Source: Desulfobulbus sp.
GTDB taxonomy: Bacteria > Desulfobacterota > Desulfobulbia > Desulfobulbales > Desulfobulbaceae
DNA: 9,531 nucleotides
Direction: 5' to 3'
NCBI GenBank assembly: GCA_017998195.1
Contig: JAGODN010000067.1
Coordinates: 1-9,531 of the forward strand
A program made the position numbers and the translations under genes. Below are positions 1-7,052 of the stretch, one piece after another. The notes under the pieces were generated by a model. That model was not told the origin of the DNA. It did no database searches and saw only the letters and a program-made list of their open reading frames with translations. Every line of letters begins with the position of its first letter. Within the stretch, counting starts at the first letter, position 1.

Positions 1-298
1 CAGCCGGCCGACCAGCCGCATGCAGTACACCGGCGCCTCGTATGCGCGCAGCATGGTCGAGTTCCACCGGCCCTTCGTGCGCGTGCGCACCGAGGCCGAA
101 CCGCTCACGCGCATCTTCCCCGCCCCGGTCGCCTGGGAGAGCCGGGTCGGGGACGCGGCCGAGATCGGTCTGACCCGCGGACTGGTCGAGCCGGTGCTGC
201 GCATCGCCGCGCGCCTGCACTGGATCCAGCACGGTCGCATCCAGCTGTACATCGCCTATATCGTGCTCACCATCGTTGTCCTGCTCCTGACCGTTTAG
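1..298 (+). CDS. hyfB: HyfB/NuoL-like antiporter-type membrane subunit, C-terminal fragment
   Basis: This is the 3' end of a gene that begins before the window. The reading frame is open from base 2 to the TAG at 296-298, about 98 residues. The fragment carries the C-terminal signature of HyfB/NuoL-type proton-translocating subunits: a stretch reading RMQYTGASYAR, a polar cytoplasmic-looking segment with FP and WESRVGD, and a final hydrophobic helix (LYIAYIVLTIVVLLLTV) preceded by a QHGRIQ motif. In the family this protein is one of two antiporter-like subunits that move protons or sodium ions across the inner membrane. It sits 33 bases upstream of the HyfC-like gene, which is the usual order in hydrogenase-4-type operons. 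The first ATG in the fragment, at 20, is internal and not a start. Identification rests on the short tail and on context; an MrpA/NuoL-like label would be equally defensible. Confidence 0.82.
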   Translation, partial: SRPTSRMQYTGASYARSMVEFHRPFVRVRTEAEPLTRIFPAPVAWESRVGDAAEIGLTRGLVEPVLRIAARLHWIQHGRIQLYIAYIVLTIVVLLLTV

Positions 299-331
299 CG
301 CGGCCGGGACCCAACACCCACGAGGTCGACC

Positions 332-1246
332 ATGGAATCCCCCCTCGCCCTTGGCGTCGCCCTGCTCCTCGCCCCGGTCCTGCCCGGGGTGATCCTTAAG
401 GTCAAGGCCCTGTTCGCCGGCAAGGCCGGACCGCCGCTCCTCATCCGCTGGTATACCCTGATCAAGCTGCTGCGCAAGGGCTCGGTGTACAGCGATTCCA
501 CCGGCTTCGTCTTCCGCCTGGGCCCGGTGGTCGGCTGCGCCACGGCGCTGCTGGCGCTGCTGTTCTTCCCCTTCGCCGGCCTGCCGCCCCTCCTTTCTTT
601 CACCGGCGACATCATCGTCGTCCTCTACGCCCTCGGCCTCGGCCGCTTCTGCACCGTGCTGGCTGCCCTGGACACCGCCTCGCCCTTCGAGGGCATGGGC
701 GCGGCCCGCGAGGTCTTCTTCGCCAGCCTGGCCGAGATCGGCCTGTTCGTCACCCTCATCCTCCTGCACCGCATGGGCGGCGGCCTCAGCCTGGCCGGCT
801 GGTTTGCCGGGCCGCAGGCGATCTCGCTGGCCGGGCCGCAGGGGGCGCTGCTGCTGCTGGTGATCGTCGCCCTGTTCCTGCTCCTGCTCGCCGAGAACTC
901 GCGCGTGCCGGTGGACGACCCGGCCACCCACCTGGAGCTGACCATGATCCACGAGGTGATGATCCTCGACCACAGCGGCCCGGACCTGGCCCTGATCGAG
1001 TTCGGCGCCCACCTGCGGCTGCTCTTCTCCGCCTGCCTGGTGGCCAGCCTGCTGCGGCCGCCGCTGGCCGCCGGAACGCTCGCCAACGGGCTCGTGTTCG
1101 TCGGCCTGCTCACGCTCGTCTACGCGGCGGTGGGCGTCACCGAATCGATCACCGCCCGGCTGCGCATGCCTCTCGTGCCCAAGTTCATTCTCACCTCGTT
1201 CGCCCTGGTCTTCTTCGCCATCATCCTCACCATGGAGCTGGTCTGA
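332..1246 (+). CDS. hyfC: HyfC/NuoH-like membrane subunit (complex I subunit 1 family)
   Basis: A 304-residue polytopic membrane protein with about eight hydrophobic segments, close in length to E. coli HyfC/HycD. In the family this subunit anchors the peripheral redox arm to the membrane arm and forms the entry of the ion/quinone channel. Visible signatures are YTLIKLLRKGSVYSDSTG (about 41-58), LDTASPFEGMGAAREVFF (113-130, the loop typical of the hydrogenase branch) and the acidic AENSRVPVDDPATHLELTMI stretch (187-206) followed by HE (207-208), conserved from NuoH to HycD. A GAGG ribosome-binding site at 322-325 lies 6 bases before the ATG. The TGA overlaps the ATG of the next gene by one base (ATGA-type junction), so translation is probably coupled. 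The HyfC name reflects homology. The large subunit in this operon suggests the complex is not a hydrogenase. Confidence 0.92.
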   Translation: MESPLALGVALLLAPVLPGVILKVKALFAGKAGPPLLIRWYTLIKLLRKGSVYSDSTGFVFRLGPVVGCATALLALLFFPFAGLPPLLSFTGDIIVVLYALGLGRFCTVLAALDTASPFEGMGAAREVFFASLAEIGLFVTLILLHRMGGGLSLAGWFAGPQAISLAGPQGALLLLVIVALFLLLLAENSRVPVDDPATHLELTMIHEVMILDHSGPDLALIEFGAHLRLLFSACLVASLLRPPLAAGTLANGLVFVGLLTLVYAAVGVTESITARLRMPLVPKFILTSFALVFFAIILTMELV

Positions 1247-1896
1247 TGAGCACCCCCATCGATGTCCTCCTGGTCACCATTCTCCTCAGCGTGCTCCTGT
1301 CGCTCGGATCGAGCCGGATGATGGCCCTGGTCAAGACCATGGCCCTGCAGGGCGCCATGGTCTCGCTGGTGCCGATCTTCCTCGAGCAGCAGCGGCTGAC
1401 CAACGACGGCATCCTCTTCTTCCAGCTCATGTTCCTCATCAAGGCGGCGCTCATTCCCGGCCTGCTCTACCTGGCCGTGACCCGGGTGGCGATCAAGCGC
1501 GAGGTCGAGCCGCTCATCGGCTACCATGCCTCGCTCGCCGCCGGCCTCGCCTTCATCCTGCTGGCCGCCTACCTGGTCGAGCGCATGACCCCCTCCCTGC
1601 CGGGCGGCCACGGGCTGGTGCTCATCACCGCCTTCACCACCCTGGCGGGCGGCCTGTTCCTGATGATGAGCCGTACCAAGGCGATCACCCAGGTGATCGG
1701 CTACCTGATGCTCGAGAACGGCATCTACCTGGTGGGTGCCACCCTGACCGGGCGGGCGCACAACCTCTTCATCGTCGAGTTCGGCGTGCTTTTGGACCTG
1801 CTCGTGGGCGTGATGATCATGGGCATCATCCTCAACAACATCAACCGCACCTTCGACGACGTGGACACCGCTCACCTCGAACAGCTCAAGGACTGA
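1246..1896 (+). CDS. hyfE: HyfE-like membrane subunit (NuoK-related C-terminus)
   Basis: A 216-residue, very hydrophobic protein with about seven predicted membrane helices, the length usual for HyfE. The C-terminal half carries the NuoK-like core: ITQVIGYLMLENGIYLVG (148-164), with a membrane-embedded glutamate (E157) of the type used for proton transfer, and a second intramembrane acidic site, IVEFGVLLDLLVG (176-188). The N-terminal half has the HyfE-style LVKTMALQGAM and LFFQLMFLIKAALIPGLLY segments. In group 4 hydrogenases and Ehr complexes this subunit links the HyfC-like protein to the antiporter-like subunits. The start codon overlaps the hyfC stop by one base, and the stop lies 4 bases before the hyfF start. 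The protein ends in a short soluble acidic tail (DDVDTAHLEQLKD). Confidence 0.9.
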   Translation: MSTPIDVLLVTILLSVLLSLGSSRMMALVKTMALQGAMVSLVPIFLEQQRLTNDGILFFQLMFLIKAALIPGLLYLAVTRVAIKREVEPLIGYHASLAAGLAFILLAAYLVERMTPSLPGGHGLVLITAFTTLAGGLFLMMSRTKAITQVIGYLMLENGIYLVGATLTGRAHNLFIVEFGVLLDLLVGVMIMGIILNNINRTFDDVDTAHLEQLKD

Positions 1897-1900
1897 TTCC

Positions 1901-3328
1901 ATGCTCGAATTTCTCATTCTCCTGCCCCTGCTCGCCGGCCTGGCCACCTTCGCCCTGCCGGTGCGGATGGGCCGGGTGGTGCTCGTCGCCAGCGGCCTGC
2001 TCCACCTGCAGCTCACCCTGCTCGGCTGGCTGCGTTCCGCCCAGATCGCCCTGCCGGCCTTCTTCGCGCCCACCCCGGCGGGCATGCTGGTGCTGCTCGT
2101 GACCAGCTTCATCTTCGTGTTCATCGCCGCCTACGGCATCTTCTACATGCGCGAGCAGGAGATGCAGAGCGAGCCGGTCTACCTGGGCTGCATGCTCCTC
2201 TTCCTCGGCACCATGAGCATGGCCGCCCTGGCCGACCATCCCATCGTCCTGTGGATCGCCATCGAGGCGACCACCCTGGCGAGCGCGCCGCTGATCTTTA
2301 TCAACCGTTCGAAAAAGGCGCTGGAGGCCACCTGGAAGTACGTGCTCATCTGTTCGGTGGGCATTGCCCTGGCCCTGCTCGGCTTTTTCTTCATCACCCT
2401 GTCGCTGGACCGGGCCGGTCTCGACCTGCCCCTGACCTTCACCTCGCTGAACAGCGTGGCCGACCGGCTCGACCCGCGCTGGCTGAAGATCGGCTTCCTG
2501 TTCGTGCTCATCGGCTTCGGCACCAAGATGGGGCTCGCGCCCATGCACACCTGGCTGCCCGACGCCCACAGCGAGGCGCCCAGCCCGGCCTCGGCCCTGC
2601 TCTCCGGGGCCCTGCTCAACTGCGCCTTTCTCGGCATCTACAAGACCCACACGCTCCTGCACCTGGCCGGCCTGGGGGACTTTTCCGGGGCGCTGCTCAT
2701 CGGCTTCGGCCTCTTGTCCATGCTCGTGGCCGGGATCTTCATCCTCGACCAGCCGGACTACAAGCGACTGCTCGCCTACTCGTCCATCGAGAACATGGGC
2801 GTGATCGCCTTCGGGGTGGGCATCGGCGGGCTGGCCCTGTACGGGGCCATGCTCCACCTGGTCCACCACTCGCTGCTCAAGTCCTCGCTCTTTCTCTCCG
2901 CCGGCAACCTGGTGCTCGGCTTCGGCAGCAAGCTGGTGGCCCAAACCGGCAACATGGCGCGCATGCTGCCGCGCACCTTTGTCGCCTTTTTCGCCGGCTT
3001 TGTCGGCATCTCCGGCCTGCCGCCGTTCGGCGTGTTCGCCAGTGAACTGCTCATCGTCCTTGGCGCCTTCCGGAGCGGCCACCCGCTGGCCGCCGGCCTG
3101 TTCATCGCCGGCCTGGTGCTGGTGGCGGCCGGGTTCGCCCGTATCGTCACGGCCATGAGCTTCGGCCCCAGCCGGGACGAGATCCTGGTGCCCGAGCAGG
3201 GCCTGCGCCTGGCCTCGCCCTTTGCCCTGCTCTGCACCTCGGCCCTCCTGGTGGTGTGGATGCCGGCGCCGCTTCTGGACACCATCGCCGGCGCCATCGC
3301 CCTGCTCGGGGGGCAGATCCATGGATGA
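1901..3328 (+). CDS. hyfF: HyfF-like antiporter subunit (NuoN/NuoM/MrpD family)
   Basis: A 475-residue membrane protein with about 13-14 hydrophobic segments, belonging to the proton-conducting antiporter family. The key charged residues of the ion pathway are visible: a glutamate in WIAIEATTLASAPLI (E122), the helix-7 lysine in GFGTKMGLAPMHTWLPDAH (K209), the conserved SEAPSPASALLSG (224-236), a histidine/lysine pair in HLVHHSLLKSSLFLSAGN (319-336, K327), and DYKRLLAYSSIENMG (286-300). These match functional pump subunits, so nothing suggests degeneration. It is somewhat shorter than E. coli HyfF (about 526 residues). An AAGGA ribosome-binding site (1888-1892) lies 8 bases before the ATG. 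The 3' end overlaps the next gene by 8 bases. Together with the HyfB-like subunit it gives the complex two antiporter-type channels. Confidence 0.92.
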   Translation: MLEFLILLPLLAGLATFALPVRMGRVVLVASGLLHLQLTLLGWLRSAQIALPAFFAPTPAGMLVLLVTSFIFVFIAAYGIFYMREQEMQSEPVYLGCMLLFLGTMSMAALADHPIVLWIAIEATTLASAPLIFINRSKKALEATWKYVLICSVGIALALLGFFFITLSLDRAGLDLPLTFTSLNSVADRLDPRWLKIGFLFVLIGFGTKMGLAPMHTWLPDAHSEAPSPASALLSGALLNCAFLGIYKTHTLLHLAGLGDFSGALLIGFGLLSMLVAGIFILDQPDYKRLLAYSSIENMGVIAFGVGIGGLALYGAMLHLVHHSLLKSSLFLSAGNLVLGFGSKLVAQTGNMARMLPRTFVAFFAGFVGISGLPPFGVFASELLIVLGAFRSGHPLAAGLFIAGLVLVAAGFARIVTAMSFGPSRDEILVPEQGLRLASPFALLCTSALLVVWMPAPLLDTIAGAIALLGGQIHG

Positions 3329-4832
3329 CTTTCTCAAGATCAACAACGGCGTGGCGCTGCCGCGGGCCGACCTGCCGCGGGTGAGTTTTCCCCGCTTCTT
3401 CCGCCTGCTCTCCGACCTGGTGCGCTGCAACGGCTACCTGGTGCAGTTCTTCGTCCATCCCGAGGGGGAGCGGAACCTGCTGATCGCGGTGGCGCGCACC
3501 TCGAACCTGCTCGTGCTCACCACCGAGGTGGAGCGGGAGTTCCCCTCGCTCACCCTGGCCGGCGGGGCCAAGTTCAACCTGTTCGAGCGCGAGATCGCCG
3601 AGCAGTACGGACTCCGCCCGGCCGGCCACCCCTGGCTGAAGACGGTCCGCTACCACGCCAACCGCACCGGCCGGCCGGACGTGTTCGGCAACGACTACCG
3701 CGCCGACATCCCCGGCAACACCCCCTTCTACCGGGTCGAGGGCGAGTCGGTGCACGAGGTGGCGGTGGGGCCGGTGCATGCCGGCATCATCGAGCCGGGC
3801 CATTTCCGCTTCCAGTGCGCCGGCGAGGAGGTGCTCCACCTGGAGATCCAGCTGGGGTACCAGCACCGCGGGGTGGAACAGCTGCTCACCGCCGTGCCGT
3901 TCGGCCGGCTGCCGGTGATCGCCGAGGCCATCGCCGGTGACACCGCCATCGGCCACAACCTCAGTTGCTGCCAGGCCATCGAGGCCCTGGCCGGGCTCGA
4001 GGTCGAGCCCGGGGCGCGTACCGTGCGGACCATCGCGCTCGAACTGGAGCGCATCGCCAACCACCTGGGCGACCTGGGCGCACTCAGCGGCGACGTCGCC
4101 TTCAACCCGCCCGCCGCCTACTTCGGTCGGCTGCGCGGCGAGTTCCTCAACCTGCTGCTCGTTCTTGCCGGCAACCGCTTCGGCAAGGGGCTGGTGCGGC
4201 CGGGCGGGGTGGCCCTGGCCATGGGCGGCGCTGAGCGCTCCCTGCTCAAGGCCAAGCTGAAGGAGACCAGGAGGGAGATCGGCCACGTCTGTGACCTGCT
4301 CTTCGGCGCCCACACGGTGCTGGCCCGCTTCGAATACACCGGCGCGGTGGACCGGCGCACCGCCGACCAGCTCGGCCTGGTCGGCCCCGCCGGCCGGTCC
4401 TCGGGCCTGGAGTACGACGTGCGCGAGTTCTTCCCCACCGAGTGGTACGGGGCGCTGCCCGGCTGCACCAACCGGGTGACCAACGGCGACGTGCTCAGCC
4501 GGGCCATGGTGCGGCGCGAGGAACTGCACCACTCGCTCGACCTGGTCGAGCGGCTGCTCGACGAGCCGGACGAGCCGCACCGGCCAGTCACGGCCCATGA
4601 CTGGCGGCTGGCGCCGGAGCACTTCGTGGTCACCCTCAACGAGGGCTGGCGGGGCGAGGTGAGCCACTGTGTGCTCACCGACGGGGCGGGGCGGATCGCG
4701 CGCTACAAGGTCAAGGATCCCTCGTTCCACAACTGGATGGGGTTGGCCATGGCCCTGCGCAACCAGGAGATTTCGGATTTTCCGCTGTGCAACAAGAGCT
4801 TCAACCTGAGCTACTGCGGCTTCGACCTGTGA
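3321..4832 (+). CDS. hyfG: HyfG-like NuoC-NuoD fusion subunit lacking all NiFe-binding cysteines (Ehr-type large subunit)
   Basis: A 503-residue soluble subunit in two parts. Residues 1-130 are a NuoC-like (30 kDa) domain with the signature EREIAEQYGLRPAGHPWL (89-106). Residues about 145-503 are a NuoD/[NiFe] hydrogenase large-subunit domain, beginning VGPVHAGIIEPGHFRF (149-164) and LGYQHRGVE (178-186). In true hydrogenases two CxxC motifs hold the NiFe centre. Here the N-terminal CGxC is replaced by A205-G-D-T208, and the C-terminal DPCxxC by N495-L-S-Y-C-G500, so the four ligand positions are Ala, Thr, Ser and Gly. The Tyr of the NuoD quinone site also appears replaced (C216). A NiFe centre is therefore not expected. 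The start at 3321 overlaps hyfF by 8 bases and has GGGGGG (3308-3313) 7 bases upstream. An in-frame ATG at 3222 lies well inside hyfF and is rejected. The substrate is unknown. Confidence 0.9.
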   Translation: MDDFLKINNGVALPRADLPRVSFPRFFRLLSDLVRCNGYLVQFFVHPEGERNLLIAVARTSNLLVLTTEVEREFPSLTLAGGAKFNLFEREIAEQYGLRPAGHPWLKTVRYHANRTGRPDVFGNDYRADIPGNTPFYRVEGESVHEVAVGPVHAGIIEPGHFRFQCAGEEVLHLEIQLGYQHRGVEQLLTAVPFGRLPVIAEAIAGDTAIGHNLSCCQAIEALAGLEVEPGARTVRTIALELERIANHLGDLGALSGDVAFNPPAAYFGRLRGEFLNLLLVLAGNRFGKGLVRPGGVALAMGGAERSLLKAKLKETRREIGHVCDLLFGAHTVLARFEYTGAVDRRTADQLGLVGPAGRSSGLEYDVREFFPTEWYGALPGCTNRVTNGDVLSRAMVRREELHHSLDLVERLLDEPDEPHRPVTAHDWRLAPEHFVVTLNEGWRGEVSHCVLTDGAGRIARYKVKDPSFHNWMGLAMALRNQEISDFPLCNKSFNLSYCGFDL

Positions 4833-4887
4833 ACGGGACCGGGCAGGACAGGGACAGGGCGGCGCGGCGCGCCGGGAGGACAGGACG

Positions 4888-5634
4888 ATGTTCAAGGTGA
4901 TCGCAAACCGGCTCGAACAGGGGCACAAGACGAGCCGCTACCCGCAGGAGGCGATCGAACTCAGCCGGCGCTTCCGCGGCCTGCCGGAGATCGACGCGGC
5001 CTGCGACCCGGCGCTGGTGCGGCAGTGCGCCGAGAGCTGCCCGCAACAGGCCATCCTCGTCGACGAGCGGCGCATCGACCTCGGCCGCTGCACCTTCTGC
5101 GGCCTGTGCGAGCAGGTTTCAAAAGGGGCCTTTGTCCGCTTCACCAACCGCTTCGAACTGGGCGCGGCCCGGCGCGAGGATCTGGTCACCGACGGCAGCC
5201 TGCCCGAACTGGCGGCGCACGCCAAGGGACATTTCAAGCGGCTGTTCGGCCGCTCGCTGCAGCTCCGCCAGGTCTCGGCCGGCGGCTGCAACGGGTGCGA
5301 GGCGGACACCAACGTGCTCAACACGCCCTTTTTCGACCTGTCCCGCTTCGGCATCGACTTCGTCGCCTCGCCGCGCCACGCCGACGGCATCCACGTGACC
5401 GGCCCCATCACCCGCAACATGCGCGCCGCCCTGTTGGCCACCTACGAGGCCGTGCCCGAGCCCAGGGTGGTCATCGCCAGCGGCTCCTGCCCGATCAGCG
5501 GCGGCCCGTTTCATGGCTCCGGCGAGATCGTCGCCCCGCTCGACAGCCTGCTGCCGGTGGACCTCTACATCCCCGGTTGCCCGCCCCACCCGATGACCAC
5601 CCTGCACGCCCTACTCGCCTTCTTCAAGCGCTGA
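4888..5634 (+). CDS. hyfI: Ferredoxin-NuoB fusion, hydrogenase small-subunit-like (HyfH+HyfI type)
   Basis: A 248-residue iron-sulfur protein of the peripheral arm. Residues about 1-95 are a ferredoxin-like domain related to HyfH/NuoI, with C39, C47 and C51-P, then C68-x2-C71-x2-C74. The last cysteine of the second motif is replaced by S78, so only one complete [4Fe-4S] set (C51, C68, C71, C74) is evident and the other is degenerate. Residues about 120-248 are the NuoB/HyfI domain with GGCNGCEAD (C134, C137), SGSCPISGG (C201) and IPGCPPHP (C231). These are the four ligands of the proximal cluster, in the CxxC form of hydrogenases and not the tandem CC of complex I. GGGAGGA (4874-4880) lies 7 bases before the ATG. 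It is the last gene of the operon, 55 bases after hyfG. It probably passes electrons between an unknown soluble partner and the HyfG-like subunit. Confidence 0.9.
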   Translation: MFKVIANRLEQGHKTSRYPQEAIELSRRFRGLPEIDAACDPALVRQCAESCPQQAILVDERRIDLGRCTFCGLCEQVSKGAFVRFTNRFELGAARREDLVTDGSLPELAAHAKGHFKRLFGRSLQLRQVSAGGCNGCEADTNVLNTPFFDLSRFGIDFVASPRHADGIHVTGPITRNMRAALLATYEAVPEPRVVIASGSCPISGGPFHGSGEIVAPLDSLLPVDLYIPGCPPHPMTTLHALLAFFKR

Positions 5635-5635
5635 C

Positions 5636-5667
5636 CCCGGCCGTCCGGGTTGCCCGGGCGGGCCGGG
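5636..5667. terminator. GC-rich hairpin between convergent operon and alaC, possible bidirectional terminator
   Basis: CCCGGCCGTCCGGG (5636-5649) pairs with CCCGGGC plus GGCCGGG (5653-5667), with one bulged G at 5660, one T:G wobble and a 3-base loop. It begins one base after the stop of the last operon gene and ends 6 bases before the alaC stop. No T-run follows on either strand, so it is not a classical intrinsic terminator. It may act with Rho or simply protect both 3' ends. Confidence 0.55.
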
Positions 5668-5673
5668 CCGCGC

Positions 5674-6930
5674 TCAGGCCCCGGCCGCTTCCGCGCCCTC
5701 TTCGCCCCGGTCGAAGATGCCGGCGCGCATCTCCTGGTCGATCTCCACCAGGGCCCGCTTCATCTGCTTGAGGGCCTGGCGGATGCGGTTCTCGTTCTCC
5801 ACCAGGGCGAGCCGCAGGAAGCCGTCGCCCTCCTCGCCGAAGCCCGCGCCCGGGGCCACGGCCACGTGCGCCCGGTTCATCATCTCGATGGCGAACCGCA
5901 CCGAGCCCATGGTCGCGTAGGGCTCCGGGATCCGTACCCAGACGAACATGCCCGCCCCGGGTTTCTCCACCTCCCAGCCCATGCGCGCCAGCCCCTCGCA
6001 GAGCACGTCCCGCCGTTTCTGGTAGATGGACACCTGCTCGGTGATGGTGTCGTCGCAGTCGCGCATGGCGACGATGCCCGCCACCTGGATGGCGGAGAAG
6101 ATGCCGTAGTCGTAATAGCCCTTGATCTTGGCCAGGCCGCCGACCATCTCCCTGTTGCCGACGCAGTAGCCGAGCCGCCAGCCGGCCATGTTGTAGGACT
6201 TGGAGAACGAGCCGAACTCCACCCCGACCTCGAGCGCGCCCGGGATCTCGAGCAGCGAGGGCGCCTGGTGGCCGTCGTAGACGATCTGGCCGTAGGCGAA
6301 GTCGTTGATCACCATGAAGTTGAACCGCCGGGCGAGCCGGACCATCTCGGCGAAGAACTCGCGCGAGGCCAGGGTGCCGGTGGGGTTGTGCGGGTAGTTG
6401 AGCATCACCAGCTTGGGATGCGGGTAGAGCGAGCGGCACATGGTGCTCACCTGGCGGAGGAACTCCTCCTCCGAGCCGAGCGGGAAGCGGAGCACGCTGG
6501 CCCCGGCGATGACCGCGGCGTAGACGTGGATGGGGAAGAACGGTGAGGGCACGAGCACCGTGTCGCCCGGGCCGAGCAGGGCCAGGCAGAGGTGGGAGAT
6601 GCCCTCCTTGGAGCCGATGGTGCAGATGACGTCGTCCTCGCCGTTGAGCTCGACCCCGTACTTGCGACCGTAGTAGAGGGCGATCTCCCGCTTCAGGTTC
6701 TTCATGCCGCCGGCCGCTGGGTAACGGTGGGTCTTGGGGTCCACCGCCACCTCGCAGAGCTTCTCGGTGACCTTGTTCGGGGTCGGGTCCATGGGGTTGC
6801 CCATGCCCAGGTCGATCACGTCGATCCCCTCCCACCGTTTTTCCATCTTGATTTTGTTGATCATGCCGAACAGGTACGGCGGCAGCTGACTCATGCGCTC
6901 GGCGAAACGGACGGTGACCTCGTGGTTCAT
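5674..6930 (-). CDS. alaC: AlaC-type alanine (glutamate-pyruvate) aminotransferase, PLP class I
   Basis: A 418-residue fold-type I PLP enzyme that matches E. coli AlaC (YfdZ, about 412 residues) over its whole length as recalled. AlaC interconverts pyruvate + glutamate and alanine + 2-oxoglutarate in the cytoplasm. Visible signatures are RMSQLPPYLFGMINKIKM (12-29), IDLGMGNPMDPTP (39-51), TIGSKEGISHL (104-114), NYPHNPTG (N182), INDFAYG (D210, Y213), the PLP-lysine motif SFSKSYNMAGWRLG (K244) and the late arginine in FLRLALVENENRIRQA. GGAG on the - strand (6937-6940) lies 6 bases before the ATG. The last about 15 residues are a low-complexity Glu/Gly/Ala tail. The gene converges on the membrane-complex operon and diverges from the PilZ gene. 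LL-diaminopimelate aminotransferase is a related alternative, but the AlaC-specific motifs fit better. Confidence 0.88.
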   Translation of the reverse strand: MNHEVTVRFAERMSQLPPYLFGMINKIKMEKRWEGIDVIDLGMGNPMDPTPNKVTEKLCEVAVDPKTHRYPAAGGMKNLKREIALYYGRKYGVELNGEDDVICTIGSKEGISHLCLALLGPGDTVLVPSPFFPIHVYAAVIAGASVLRFPLGSEEEFLRQVSTMCRSLYPHPKLVMLNYPHNPTGTLASREFFAEMVRLARRFNFMVINDFAYGQIVYDGHQAPSLLEIPGALEVGVEFGSFSKSYNMAGWRLGYCVGNREMVGGLAKIKGYYDYGIFSAIQVAGIVAMRDCDDTITEQVSIYQKRRDVLCEGLARMGWEVEKPGAGMFVWVRIPEPYATMGSVRFAIEMMNRAHVAVAPGAGFGEEGDGFLRLALVENENRIRQALKQMKRALVEIDQEMRAGIFDRGEEGAEAAGA

Positions 6931-7015
6931 AACAGGCTCCTGGTGCGGGTGGTGCGGGGGCGGGCAGCGGCGACACGCTCAACCGGGCGGTCCGGGTGGG
7001 TGTGGCGGGGGTGCC

Positions 7016-7052
7016 GGCAGGCGGCGGAACCCCCCTGTCTGCCATTTTTTTT
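7016..7052 (+). terminator. Intrinsic terminator on the + strand in the alaC/PilZ-gene intergenic region
   Basis: GGCAGGCGG (7016-7024) pairs with CCTGTCTGCC-side bases (7035-7043), giving nine pairs, two of them G:T. A C:C mismatch follows, then two more G:C pairs and an AACC loop. One A and then eight T (7045-7052) come next, the classical rho-independent form. No + strand gene ends just upstream. It would stop transcripts running antisense through alaC, or end an undetected short RNA. Confidence 0.65.

Noticed and set aside
1120..2124. Long - strand frame opposite hyfC/hyfE
   Set aside because: Low-complexity His/Gln/Asp-rich translation, antisense to conserved membrane proteins; a GC-bias artefact.
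3222..3320. Upstream extension of the HyfG-like gene to an ATG at 3222
   Set aside because: It would overlap hyfF by over 100 bases and add an Arg/Pro/Ser/Trp-rich segment unlike the family. The ATG at 3321 has a G-rich ribosome-binding site.
4833..4887. Repeated GGACAGG-like units between hyfG and hyfI
   Set aside because: Only two or three short imperfect copies in a G-rich leader, best explained by purine-rich sequence around a ribosome-binding site.
1886..4928. Two long reading frames on the - strand (514 and 593 codons) opposite hyfF and hyfG
   Set aside because: They are rich in Gln, His, Arg, Gly and Glu with no recognisable motifs, and lie opposite clear conserved genes. This is the usual effect of high GC at third codon positions.
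5650..6546. 298-codon + strand frame opposite alaC
   Set aside because: No motifs, and a composition of His/Val/Gly/Asp repeats. alaC on the other strand is unambiguous.
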